From: Proales similis
Taxonomy: Eukaryota > Rotifera > Eurotatoria > Ploima > Proalidae
Length of the DNA stretch: 64,000 nucleotides
Reading direction: 5' to 3'
NCBI GenBank assembly: GCA_019059635.1
Contig: JAGVRJ010000003.1
Location: 1,550,001-1,614,000 of the forward strand
Shown here piece by piece: positions 38,500 to 47,579 of this stretch. The notes beneath the pieces were generated by a model that worked only from the letters and a program-made list of their open reading frames with translations, did no database searches and was not told where the DNA came from. The first letter of the stretch is position 1. Every line of letters begins with the position of its first letter. The position numbers and the translations under genes were made by a program.

Positions 38500-38815
38500 T
38501 TATCTTAATAAAAAAAGCTCAAACTGATCTGTTTTGATCGCCGGAAATATGTTTTTTTCGCAGAACGCACTTGATTGTGATCTTTAATCTATCTGCTTAT
38601 TCTTGGTGTTTGATGCCGACAGATTGGGAAGCAGTTCGTGCCTAAATATGTCCGATTATACTTCCAACTTGTTGACAAAATGTTCAATTTGATGCGGCTT
38701 TCCCTTGTTAAATTCCATTTGTAGCATTTTAGCTTATGTATACTTATATGTGCAACTGAATGACCATATTTATTTACAAGACCTGCGTTTTTAATGAAGG
38801 CATTGCTTTTTAGCC
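38500..38815. other. intergenic region before RNase H1 copy 2
   Basis: The right half resembles the sequence upstream of RNase H1 copy 1. No gene is seen. Confidence 0.5.
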
Positions 38816-40158
38816 ATGCCATTCTACGCTGTCGCCAATGGCCATCAACCTGGCATCTATTCAACTTGGTGAGCTTCTTAGACAGGCGAACTTAGCTATA
38901 AAATCATCTTTTTTTTTTACAGGGACGAGGCTTCCCAGCAGGTAATTGGCTTCGCAAACGCACGCTATAAAAAGTTCAAGACCAGAGAAGAGGCCGATGA
39001 TTTTATTCAACAATTCAAAGCCACGCAAATATTAAACTTTCCAAGTAATTCAATTAGCCGCCTAAGCACGTCGATGATTAACGCCTTCATACTCATACTC
39101 GTCCATCGCCCTTTTAGATAAGAGGAAACTAGACGAAGATGAAGCGAGTCGTCTCTATAGTGTCCAAGGTGGATATTTTGTTCAAAACTGCATATCGTTC
39201 GTGCTCATTGGGTTTTTCTCAAATGGCTGGAAAATCTCGTTGTCTAGAAAATCCATCAAATTATGAACTTCGCTCTAAGCGAAGAAAAGCAGTTCAAGTC
39301 CAACAAATGAATTACTCGATCAAAAAGGAAAAAGAGTTGTTTATCAAGGCCGAATCTCAAGTCGTACTGACCAAAAGCTCCCAAGGGCTGAAGTTAGTGA
39401 AGACTGAAGCTACGGAAATAATTGAAAGCAAACCGCACAAGTACAACTTTCCAGTTGATTACAGCATCAACTTTGGTAATCTGAGCAATAAGATTTTGAA
39501 CTTAATCACATTCCTCAAACACTCTCCTCAAAGGCGGATCTAAAGTGAGCGTGTACACCGACGGTGCTTGTTCATTTAATGGAAGTAAATTCGCCTCGGC
39601 CGGCATTGGAGTATTCTGGGGTCCAGAGCACAGTTTGTATGTAAATTAGTATCAAACTCGTATTTTTCTCGACTTTGACTGGAGCAATTCGTGCAGGAAT
39701 GTGAGTTTGAAGCTAGTGGGAGAGCAGACCAACAATCGGGCTGAAATCACAGTAAGTATCCTCGATTGGGCTTTATTTCAGGCTTGCTCAAGTTTGGTTT
39801 ATGCTTGAAGGCTGCGATTGTTGCTATTGAGCAGGCAATGGTCCATAACGCGGGCTCAATCACTCTTCACACTGACAGCCAGTTCATGATAAACTGCATG
39901 AACAATTGGATTCTAAAGTGGAAGCAAAATGGCTGGAAGACAAGCACCGGGCAAAGTGTAAAAAACATTCAAGATTTAAAGCGGCTAGACGAGCTCTGCT
40001 CCTCACTCGACGTCGATTGGGTAATTATTCTTTAATCGATCCCTTTCAGCACTTTCAAAGCCTCATTTCTCAAGATTCATGTACGAGGCCATCAAGGTTT
40101 GTACGGAAATGAACAAGCGGACGAACTTGCTCGTAGAGCGGTCGAGTCCAGCAAATAA
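38816..40158 (+). CDS. RNase H1, tandem copy 2
   Basis: Eight exons (38816-38868, 38923-39044, 39118-39168, 39248-39475, 39534-39636, 39697-39751, 39811-40020, 40075-40158) encode 301 residues. The hybrid-binding domain ([18 protein letters not shown], then [16 protein letters not shown]) is followed by a basic linker of about 100 residues and the catalytic domain. The catalytic domain has YTDGAC, NNRAEI, LHTDSQ and NEQADELA with HVRGHQG, so all catalytic acids are present. A TAG at 39,647 lies inside the 60-base intron between exons 5 and 6 (CACAGTTT|gtatgt ... gtgcag), so it does not break the gene. Exons 5-8 are almost identical to copy 1. An acceptor-like gctttttag lies two bases before the ATG. 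Confidence 0.88.
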
Positions 40159-40262
40159 GCCACAGTCAATAGATTGATTTTATCATCATTTTATTTAAAT
40201 CTGTCTCATTTTGGCAATTAATTTATGAAATAAACAAGCATTTGTAATTTTCGATTCGTCTT

Positions 40263-40610
40263 TCAGTTCCTTGAGTATAAAAATGAATAAGTGAGCGCAA
40301 ATGCAAACACGATTTCAAAACAGCCCAAGAACGTGGACAAGTTGTTGAAAAAGAAAGCGTTCTGCGAGCAGTGTCTGGCCAACTCGAGCTCGCCCATCAG
40401 GCAGTAGTCGCGTGTCTTAATTGAGTAGTAGAGGGCGACTAGGCCGAACACGGTGCCGAAAAAGAATATGTTGACTAGCGACCAGAGTAGATAATCGGCC
40501 GGGGCCATTTCGAATCCAATGTAGGGAATGCTGTAACGCGGTTCGTATTGACCTTGAGGGCGGCCATTTTCCACACTCGTTTGGCCTTCTTTTTCGCCCG
40601 AAGTTTCCAT
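40263..40610 (-). CDS. dispanin (CD225/IFITM-related membrane protein) 1
   Basis: The product is 115 residues in one exon, ATG at 40,610. A polar N-terminus of about 45 residues precedes the CD225 domain: YLLWSLVNIFFFGTVFGLVA, then YSIKTRDYCLMGELELAR and a second membrane span. The pattern W-x-N-x(2)-F, then YS-K-RD, then a small-residue helix before TM2 is the dispanin signature. Family members include IFITM proteins, proline-rich transmembrane proteins and bacterial homologues; many act in membrane fusion or vesicle traffic. The 3' end faces RNase H1 copy 2 only 104 bases away. A paralogue lies at 42,327-42,614 on the same strand. Confidence 0.85.
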   Translation of the reverse strand: METSGEKEGQTSVENGRPQGQYEPRYSIPYIGFEMAPADYLLWSLVNIFFFGTVFGLVALYYSIKTRDYCLMGELELARHCSQNAFFFNNLSTFLGCFEIVFAFALTYSFLYSRN

Positions 40611-41023
40611 TCTTTTTTTTTCTTTAATTTCTATCTTCTCTTTCGTTCAGCACAAGCTGGCCAACTTTAGTTTTAATTCAGCTGAGAGCATGAAACTGGT
40701 CGAAACTAGAACGACCCTTTAATTCTACATTCCCAGGATTGGAGCTAAATTTGAACCGGTGAAAAACGGAATAGTTTTGCCTGCATCTGATTTAGAATAG
40801 TTTGGATCGGCCGTAAGACAGTGAAAAGTGCGCTTATTGTTCGGACTAAGCCGGTTGAGCCGAAGAGGAGCGGCCATGTCCGATGCTCACTATTCGTCTA
40901 AATAAAACGCATGTAATATACTCCTTAAATAATAAGCTTAACTCGACGGCGGCGAAGAGTGCACGTTTATAAGCCCGAGTCAAATCTAAGAGTCGAAAGT
41001 TGAAAGTTTGCGAAATAGCCAAA
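40611..41023. other. divergent intergenic region between dispanin 1 and stathmin
   Basis: No gene is seen. It should contain promoters of both neighbours, which are transcribed away from each other. Confidence 0.5.
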
Positions 41024-41994
41024 ATGAGCGAGCCGTTCGGTAAAAGTCACCTTTGATGAGTGGTCGATAGGTCTTCATTCTACTAATTGAATTGACAGTC
41101 CTAGTTAGTCCGAAAAAGAACGAGACCAAGAATGGAATGGCGTTCGATGTCATTCTTGATCTGCCAAAGACCAACACACCGAACAAAATGACGCCCAACT
41201 CAACGCCCACTCGCTCAATAACCAAAGAGGACATTCGCACCAAGCTGCAAAAGGCCGAAGAGCGCAGACAAGTAGGCATAATTATCGTTTGATTCGATGC
41301 CAAAAACGGACTAAGCTTAACCTGAAACCATCCAAGTCGATTGAGACCATGAAGCTCAACGCTCTGAACGAACAAATGCAAAAGATCGAAGAGGCGGCCA
41401 AGGCACGCGAAGAGCAGATTGCCAATTTCGCCCGGCAAACTGAGCAGAAGCTCGCTTCTAAAATGGAGTCCAACAAAGAAAATCGAGATCAGCAGCTGAA
41501 GAATTTGATGGAGCGACTCAGAAAGACGGTTGGTGTTCCTCGAAAGGCCTAAAAGAGCCGCAAATGTGTACATTTTGTTTCTGATTTGTGCAGGACGACA
41601 AAATCGCCGGAATCAGAGACTACTCGACCAGAACTACGCAAGAGCTTGAAGAGAAGATAATGAACAAATTGATATCGGCCGAGGAGAATCGGCTGGAAAA
41701 GATCAACTCGCTGACCGAGCGTCTTAAAGAACACGTAAGAAAGCTGCGTTTATTTATTTGTTTTCGATCGATTGGCTTTGACCGATCGCATGAATATAGG
41801 AACGACACGTAGAGGAAGTTAGACGTGCGATGGCCAACACGAGCGAAGAGCTTGAAGAGAAAATAATTCAGAAGCTGGAGAATGCAGTCGCGTTCAGAGA
41901 GAATCAGCTCGAAAAGATAAAAGAAAAAATTCGCGAACATGAGAAACATTGTGAGATGGTTCGCGAGAAGGCGCGCCAACAAGAAACTGAATGA
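41024..41994 (+). CDS. stathmin-family microtubule regulator
   Basis: Five exons (41024-41039, 41099-41271, 41316-41528, 41594-41734, 41800-41994) encode 245 residues. AFDVILDLPKTNTPNK, then SITKEDIRTKLQKAEERRQ, corresponds to the stathmin tubulin-capping segment and linker. A long helix follows (KLNALNEQMQKIEEAAKAREE, then ASKMESNKENRDQQLKNLMERL), the tubulin-binding region with the family's hallmark KMExNKENR. Exons 4 and 5 each add a related helical segment ending ENRLEKIN and ENQLEKIK, so there may be extra tubulin-binding repeats, as in fly stathmin. Stathmins sequester two tubulin dimers and promote microtubule loss, and are switched off by phosphorylation. Retention of intron 3 would end the protein at VGVPRKA. 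No N-terminal palmitoylated cysteines are seen. Confidence 0.9.
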
Positions 41995-42326
41995 AATGTC
42001 GGCCAGAAACTGAAATCATTTGCAACAACTCTTATTCAAATCTACTTTTTTTAATTTTTTTTTTATTCAATTCATGCAGATGGCTAACACAAAAATAATT
42101 TTGATTCAATTTTGAACGATTGTGAATTAATATCAAAAAACGACAATAATAAACGATAAATAGCGTTTGTCTGTACTCTAGTTGAGATAGAGAGAGAGAA
42201 GGAGAAAGACGATCTATCTGAGATTCATTTGGCTAGAAAAGAGTAAATAAAACAAAAGAGATAGAGAGAGAGATAGAGGAGAGAGTAGGGAATGTGATAA
42301 CATAAAGCCGCCATAAACGGACCTGT
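41995..42326. other. short intergenic region, GA-rich
   Basis: This contains AATAAA-like signals for stathmin and two GA-rich tracts near 42,185-42,205 and 42,258-42,290. No gene is seen. Confidence 0.6.
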
Positions 42327-42614
42327 TCAGACAAGTCGAAGAAAGTAGACAAGGAACAGAGTGCTGACAATTGTGTAAATGATGAAGCCAAACACAGTGC
42401 CGATCACGTTGAAAATGAAGGCTAGATTTGAGTTTTTAGCCGCCGTTTCGTAGTCTTCAATTTCGTTGGCATCGCGAGCTTTGATTGAGAACGCCAGAGC
42501 GAATATGCCGAATATGATGCCGAACAAAGCGGTGTTGATTATGGACCAGAGCAAATGGTCCTTGGGCTTGAATTGGTTATCCGACGGTCTCGTGTACTTG
42601 CTCCTGTTTGGCAT
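42327..42614 (-). CDS. dispanin (CD225/IFITM-related membrane protein) 2
   Basis: The product is 95 residues, one exon, ATG at 42,614. After 20 polar residues comes the CD225 domain: DHLLWSIINTALFGIIFGIF, then FSIKARDANEIEDYETAAKNS, then a second hydrophobic span (FNVIGTVFGFIIYTIVSTLF). KARD after the first span and the helix before the second are typical of dispanins. It shares strand and layout with dispanin 1 (about 40 percent similar by eye), with stathmin inserted between them. No palmitoylatable cysteine is present, unlike vertebrate IFITM proteins. Confidence 0.87.
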   Translation of the reverse strand: MPNRSKYTRPSDNQFKPKDHLLWSIINTALFGIIFGIFALAFSIKARDANEIEDYETAAKNSNLAFIFNVIGTVFGFIIYTIVSTLFLVYFLRLV

Positions 42615-43454
42615 GACGGAATGTGGCCGTTTGATAAGCAGCTGAATAAACTGAAATTGCGAACTAAGCCTCTTGACTCTGATCGGCGAGCTATTTAAAA
42701 ACTAGCGAACGACTTAAGCGATGCTTGAACGAGTGCCAAATGAGCTTGCCTCCCCCTCTGCGATTGCATAAACTCAATTGGGTCGCCTGGCCGTCGTCGT
42801 CATCGCAAACTACCTTGCGTGCGGGCGTTCATAATTTCTCGCAATTATTACGTGCGTTGGTCACTGCTTGGACTCTAGGCAAGGAGGCGCGAGGTTCGCT
42901 CGGACTTGGTGAAATAATTTCAAATTATGATCGTCTCAATGGAGTGACATAAGCTTGCTCTTGAGCCCTTATGAGCCCTAGAAGAGGTCGGCGGCACGGT
43001 CAGTGAAAGCCATTTGGGGTCTTTCTCATCGCCATTGTGCTCACGCGATTCATTTGCCCGACTTGGTCGCAATTAAACTCGGATATCGAGCGTTTCACAA
43101 ACGTCAAAGTCTCCTTTTTTTTTATTTAAAAATCGACTCAATTTGTGATGCATCCATTCTTCCATTTAGTTTTCTCATGCCTCCCGCTCGTCTCTATGTA
43201 TGAGCATCCTGCTAGTCCATTTGTTTATTGCAGTAGAATAAGCAATATAAATAAGAAATTAGAAAAGGAAGGAAAAGTTCTCGTTTGTATTTTAGAGCCG
43301 AACCGCTCATGCGCCTTTGTCTAAGTTTGTTTAAAAGAAAAAAAGAGGCCAATGAAGGAATAAAGCGACATAGAATAGAATTTAAAACAAGACTTGATTA
43401 TTTACATCGAAAATATAAAGAGAGAGAGAGAGAGAGAAAGAAAGATTGGATAAG
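42615..43454. other. intergenic region between dispanin 2 and JADE
   Basis: No supported gene. A GA microsatellite lies at 43,418-43,440. The right part is the JADE 3' flank. Confidence 0.5.
43418..43440. repeat. (GA)n microsatellite
   Basis: AG dinucleotide run just downstream of the JADE stop codon. Confidence 0.9.
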
Positions 43455-45763
43455 CTAATGATTGCTGCTACTTCGCAAACGACACGAATGATTTAGAGGA
43501 CGAACTCGTCTGAGCCGCTCGTTCTCTTCGCTTTTCCCCTGAAGCACCCGCTTAGAAGGCGAACTGGTCGCATTCTCTTTACATTCACTGATCACTTCCA
43601 GCGAGGAGGCGCGCCGCTCCGAATAGTCAGTCGAACCGGAATGAACGCTTGGTCGTTGGTTAGAGTCTAGAGCCACGCTCTCATCAGCCTTGATTGAAAT
43701 CGATTAGAAAATAAAACCTGGTGCCGGTTAATTTTATTGCTTGAATAAAAATGATCACCTACTCGACCATGGGGTTCATGGCTCTCGGACGAATCGGTCA
43801 ACTCTTCCCATCGGTCAGGATGGTCGTAGACACATTGGTCGCTTTTCAGCTGTAGCATGTCCTTGAGACGGCCACCTGCCCTCAGATTGCTGGCTATACC
43901 GCTGCCGGTCGCATATTTGAGAACAATGTCGCACTGACGCGCAAATATGTTGGCGTTAAGGTCGAATAGCTGGCGTTTTAGCTTCTCTCGCTTCACGATC
44001 ATGTAGCAGAGATTGCGAGCGCGTTCGAGGTCTTGACGCAGATTGACAAACATGCGGATTCGAGAGATGAGCATCCGCTCGCTCTGATTGAGCAGCTCTT
44101 GTTCAGTGCCCAAGGTCATGAGCGCTCGATTGGGCATTGGCAAAAGCTTGCTGTTCGGGGCCGTGATAGTCGATATGTTAAAGCGTCTTTTCAGTTTCCA
44201 GTAATTAAACACAAATTTGAGATGAAGCTCGTTTCGAATGTTCAACGTCTGCTTGGTCCGATCCAGATTTACTGGCCGATAGAATCGATGATTGAGCATC
44301 TGAATTCGATTGAAAATGTTCAGCTTGCGATCGCTTTCGGTCATTTTGCCCAACGATGCCAAGAACCGTTGAGAATCTCTTTCCAGATCGTCGTCACTGA
44401 ACTCCATGCTCGTGGATGCTTTCGCCTGGCTGCTCGGAAGAGTCGACTCATAATCCATTCGCTCTGGCTCTTCGTCCTCATCGTCGTGGTCTTCTTCCTC
44501 TTCTTCTGCTTCGTTTCCAGTTTCTTCTTCGTCTTCCGCTTCTTGGGTATGGCGACTCAAGGCCGCCCGTTTCTTGGTGTGACTGGCGCAGTAGGATCTG
44601 AAGGAAATGTTGTCGTCCGACTGCAGTAGGGTCTGCATTTCTAGATTGTGCTTGAAGGCGCACGTGACATGAAATGCGGTGTGGCAGCGACGTTCGCTGC
44701 ACTGCAGACAGCAGCCGCGTTTCTCTTTGCACAGAGAACAAACAAGCTGCCACCGGGCTTGGGCGATTTGATTCAAATTCACAATTGGCTCCATTTTGGT
44801 CGAGTTGCCGAATCCTGTCTCGGGTATCCACAATGCGCAGCTCACGTGTGCCCAGTTGCGGTAGTTCTTGGTCGGCTTTAGAGCGCCGCCCACGTTTGGG
44901 CAAAGAACACATTCGGGCTTGAAGCCGCTGCCACCGAACTGACACGGCGCGCATAGCCACGCGCCCACCGGTATCTTTTCTATTCCGTAGCAGGCCTGAT
45001 GCACGCACATGTTGCATCCGTCGCAGAAGACAATTTCGTTGCTTTCTTCCGAATCGGGCGAATGGCAAACGTCACAAACAATGCCCTCGTCGAATTCAAT
45101 GCTGTAGCTCAACAGCTGGTCGATGGTCGCCTTCAAGTATTCATAAGATTGAAGTTCAAAGTTTTCAATCATTCGTTCGAGCTCGGTCCGTTCGATGCGT
45201 GGCTGGCCCATTTTGTCCAGCTGATCGTTGATCCGCTTCAGCCAGCACAGGTCCAAGTGATCGCAATCGTATTTGCAAAACATTGAAGCGGTCACACTCG
45301 AGTCGTTGGCCAGTCCATGGGTGATGTAGGCCTCGTGAATGCTCTCGTCGTAGTTTGGATCGTTCGCCGGACACAAATACTTGCGTGGCATCGGCACCGG
45401 CCGCTTAGTGTCGCCAGAGGCTAGAGACGCGCTCTCCGACTGGCTTTTGTAGGTGTCTGGTTTGAATATGAAATTGGGCGTCTTCAGTTCGTCCGGCTTC
45501 ATGGGCACTTGCACGCCCTTTTCCCATTCGAGTCGCCATTGGTCGCGTATGATCCAATACTGATTTTCGTCGAGTAAATCTGAGTCGGCCACTTTCATGG
45601 CAGTGATAAAGTCGGTGCGGTATAGCTCGGCCGGCTTATGAGTGCGGCCCGGTCTCTTGAGCGAGTTGGCTTTGCTGCTCGCTTTTGAGTTGCGCGCGCC
45701 CATTGAGGAGCTCGACGAGTCGAGCGCCTCGCTCGCTGAGCGCGCTAACTGTTTGTTGCTCAT
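43455..45763 (-). CDS. JADE-family PHD-finger protein (HBO1 acetyltransferase complex)
   Basis: Two exons (43763-45763 and 43455-43688) give 744 residues; the first in-frame ATG is at 45,763. Residues about 50-130 (DFITAMKVADSDLL, then WRLEWEKGVQVP) match the JADE N-terminus. A PHD finger at about 230-275 (CDVCHSP, then FCDGCNMCVHQACYG, then GAWLCAPC) is followed by an extended PHD at about 285-395 (CVLCPNVGGALKPT, then WAHVSCALWIPE, then CSLCKEKRGCCLQC, then AFHVTCAF). This PHD-ePHD pair with the GALKPT motif is diagnostic of JADE1/2/3. JADE proteins scaffold the HBO1 (KAT7) complex and direct histone H3/H4 acetylation; this is family knowledge. A strongly acidic run follows the ePHD. The 74-base intron near the 3' end separates a Ser/Arg-rich tail. 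Confidence 0.93.
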
Positions 45764-46180
45764 TTGTATTGAGTCGCAATAGGTGCTCTGCTGACTGACA
45801 CTAGTAGCCTTCTCATTGCATTCTGGCACTCATCTGGATCTGAATGGCACTTAGTTTTTCAACCTAATTGTAATCCGCTGATTCATGCGTGCCGAATAAT
45901 AAATGTGTACTTAAGAACCAATTCGAGCCAAATGAGTTGCTCACTCGTCTTTCAGTTCCACTAGCACAAAACTACGCTGACGACGACACACGCTCATGTT
46001 GGTGGACGACCGCTAGAGCGAGTTCAGCTAATTATGCCTCCTCCATTTTCAAGCCTCCATTCGGCTACTCGTGTCTTTTGGGCATCAGAACAAACACAAC
46101 AAAACAACCAATTAAAAACGCAGAAGTTTCATTTTTGTTTTTATTCAGCTTTTGAAGCGATGTAAACATTTTGAATTGAA
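45764..46180. other. JADE upstream region and scramblase 3' flank
   Basis: No gene is seen. The JADE frame stays open without ATG to about 45,829, so a short 5' exon or alternative start is possible. Confidence 0.5.
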
Positions 46181-47368
46181 TTATCCCTGAGTGGGCGTGT
46201 CTTGGAAAAACATGAAATCCTTCGGTTCACTTTTGTTTAAGCAATTCGACTTTTATGAAAAATATGAAAAATCTTACGATCAGGAATGTGGCTCCGAGTA
46301 TGACCGCCTTTTGATTTACTGGCAAGTACATCGGAACTGGGTTAAATTAGACAATTAAACAAAGAATAAGCGAGTCTGTCGAGTTGAACAGAATTACAAT
46401 TCACTCTGAATCGGTCGAAATTGGTTGTAGACTCTCGCAGATAACCGCCATAGTATTTGGTCACAGCTCCGATTTCATTGCCATCCATATCAATGATCTT
46501 TTTTTTTTTTTTGATTTGGTCCAAATTTGAATATGAGCTGCTCACATGAAGGTCGAGCCGAAATGGTTTACGTTATAATTATTGTCACATGGACAGAGAG
46601 GACCATTGGCCACACAGGCGGGCCCGATCATTTCGAATAATGCATTGCCCGATTCGTCGGTTATTTCATAGTGAGGCCGACAGCAGCTTCCTCTGAATTA
46701 AAATTCTAGAACATTATTAAGATTAAAAGAAGATTGATTTCTACGAACAATTGTCTGACGCCGCCCAGGAAGCCCATTATCGGTGAAGTAACCGACACTT
46801 CATCTGCACACGAGTCGCAGCAGTAGGAAAATACGTTGCTTCCGGAGCAGCATTTAAAGTCTCTTGAGACAACGAACAGATCCTTTTGAGGATATGAGAA
46901 TTATCTTTTTAACTCGGCCGGCGAAGAAATATTACCTGTCCAGATAAATCACTAACATGCACTTGAATCGGGATCAATTTTCAAGAGTTTCAATGGTTTA
47001 GGGTTTAGGTTTAGGTTTAGACTTACTGTCAAAGCCTCTGGAATTTCCGCAGTAAAAACGCTCGAGGTCATCAGAATCTTCGAGATGAATCCGAATCAAT
47101 TATCGAGTCGTGCTGAAAGAAATAGCCGGTAAAAATCACCTTCTGATACTCGAAATAGCGGTTGTTTGTTTACATCCGAAACAGTGTATCGATTTTTGAA
47201 ATCACGTCCAGTCAGAACTAGAAATTAAGAGCAGAACAACACAGTTTGAATGCGCAAGTTGGAAGCTCTCAGTAAGATGAAGGGCATACATTCTGCCATG
47301 TCGAAATCCTGCTCAACAAGAAGCTCTTCGGCCATTGACAAGGCCTCTAGACCGCCACCTGAAAACAT
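46181..47368 (-). CDS. phospholipid scramblase
   Basis: Nine exons (47290-47368, 47140-47217, 47027-47077, 46936-46961, 46749-46882, 46572-46692, 46398-46497, 46278-46336, 46181-46219) join in frame to 228 residues. Family landmarks run in order: GGLEALSMAEELLVEQ; LTGRDFKNRYTV; a Cys-rich block (FKCCSGSN and FSYCCDSC); ITDESGNALFEMIGPAC; IIDMDGNEIGAVTKYYGG; and the C-terminal FRVNFPMYLPVNQKAVILGATFLIDFMFF (given in parts), in which the calcium-binding and membrane segment lies. Scramblases move phospholipids across the bilayer or bind DNA in some members. The proline-rich N-terminus of vertebrate PLSCR1 is missing. One intron ends in a run of A before AAG (46,498-46,512). Intron 3 carries telomere-like repeats. 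Confidence 0.87.
46999..47021 (+). repeat. short telomere-like TTTAGG/TTTAGGG run in a scramblase intron
   Basis: The + strand reads tttagggtttaggtttaggt, about four units of TTTAGG with one TTTAGGG, inside the intron at 46,962-47,026. Interstitial and very short. Confidence 0.6.
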
Positions 47369-47579
47369 TGTCACGTTCGCTCCTAGTAAAATAACAAAAC
47401 AAGACTAAAATGAGCCCAAAGCTTGGTATCGAATTTAAATCCACAAAATTGTAAAAAAGCAGAATGCTCACGGTTCGGTTAAATAATTTCAGAAGAAAAT
47501 TGCTTTTTATTATATTTATCTCTGGTCAAGCACAAAACATGTCAAATATTGAAACTTGACGGTCCAGTGCGCTCTTTAT

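Noticed and set aside
39637-39696. RNase H1 copy 2 as a pseudogene because of TAG at 39,647
   Set aside because: A good donor (TTTGTATGT) and acceptor (gtgcag) place the stop in a 60-base intron, and splicing restores the family sequence [11 protein letters not shown].
41529-41552. Stathmin ending at VGVPRKA
   Set aside because: Splicing 41,528 to 41,594 continues in frame into two further stathmin-like helical exons; the short form is kept only as possible intron retention.
46498-46571. Scramblase splice using gtgagc at 46,541-46,546
   Set aside because: It breaks the frame; the donor gtaaac at 46,566-46,571 keeps it and gives the expected family alignment.
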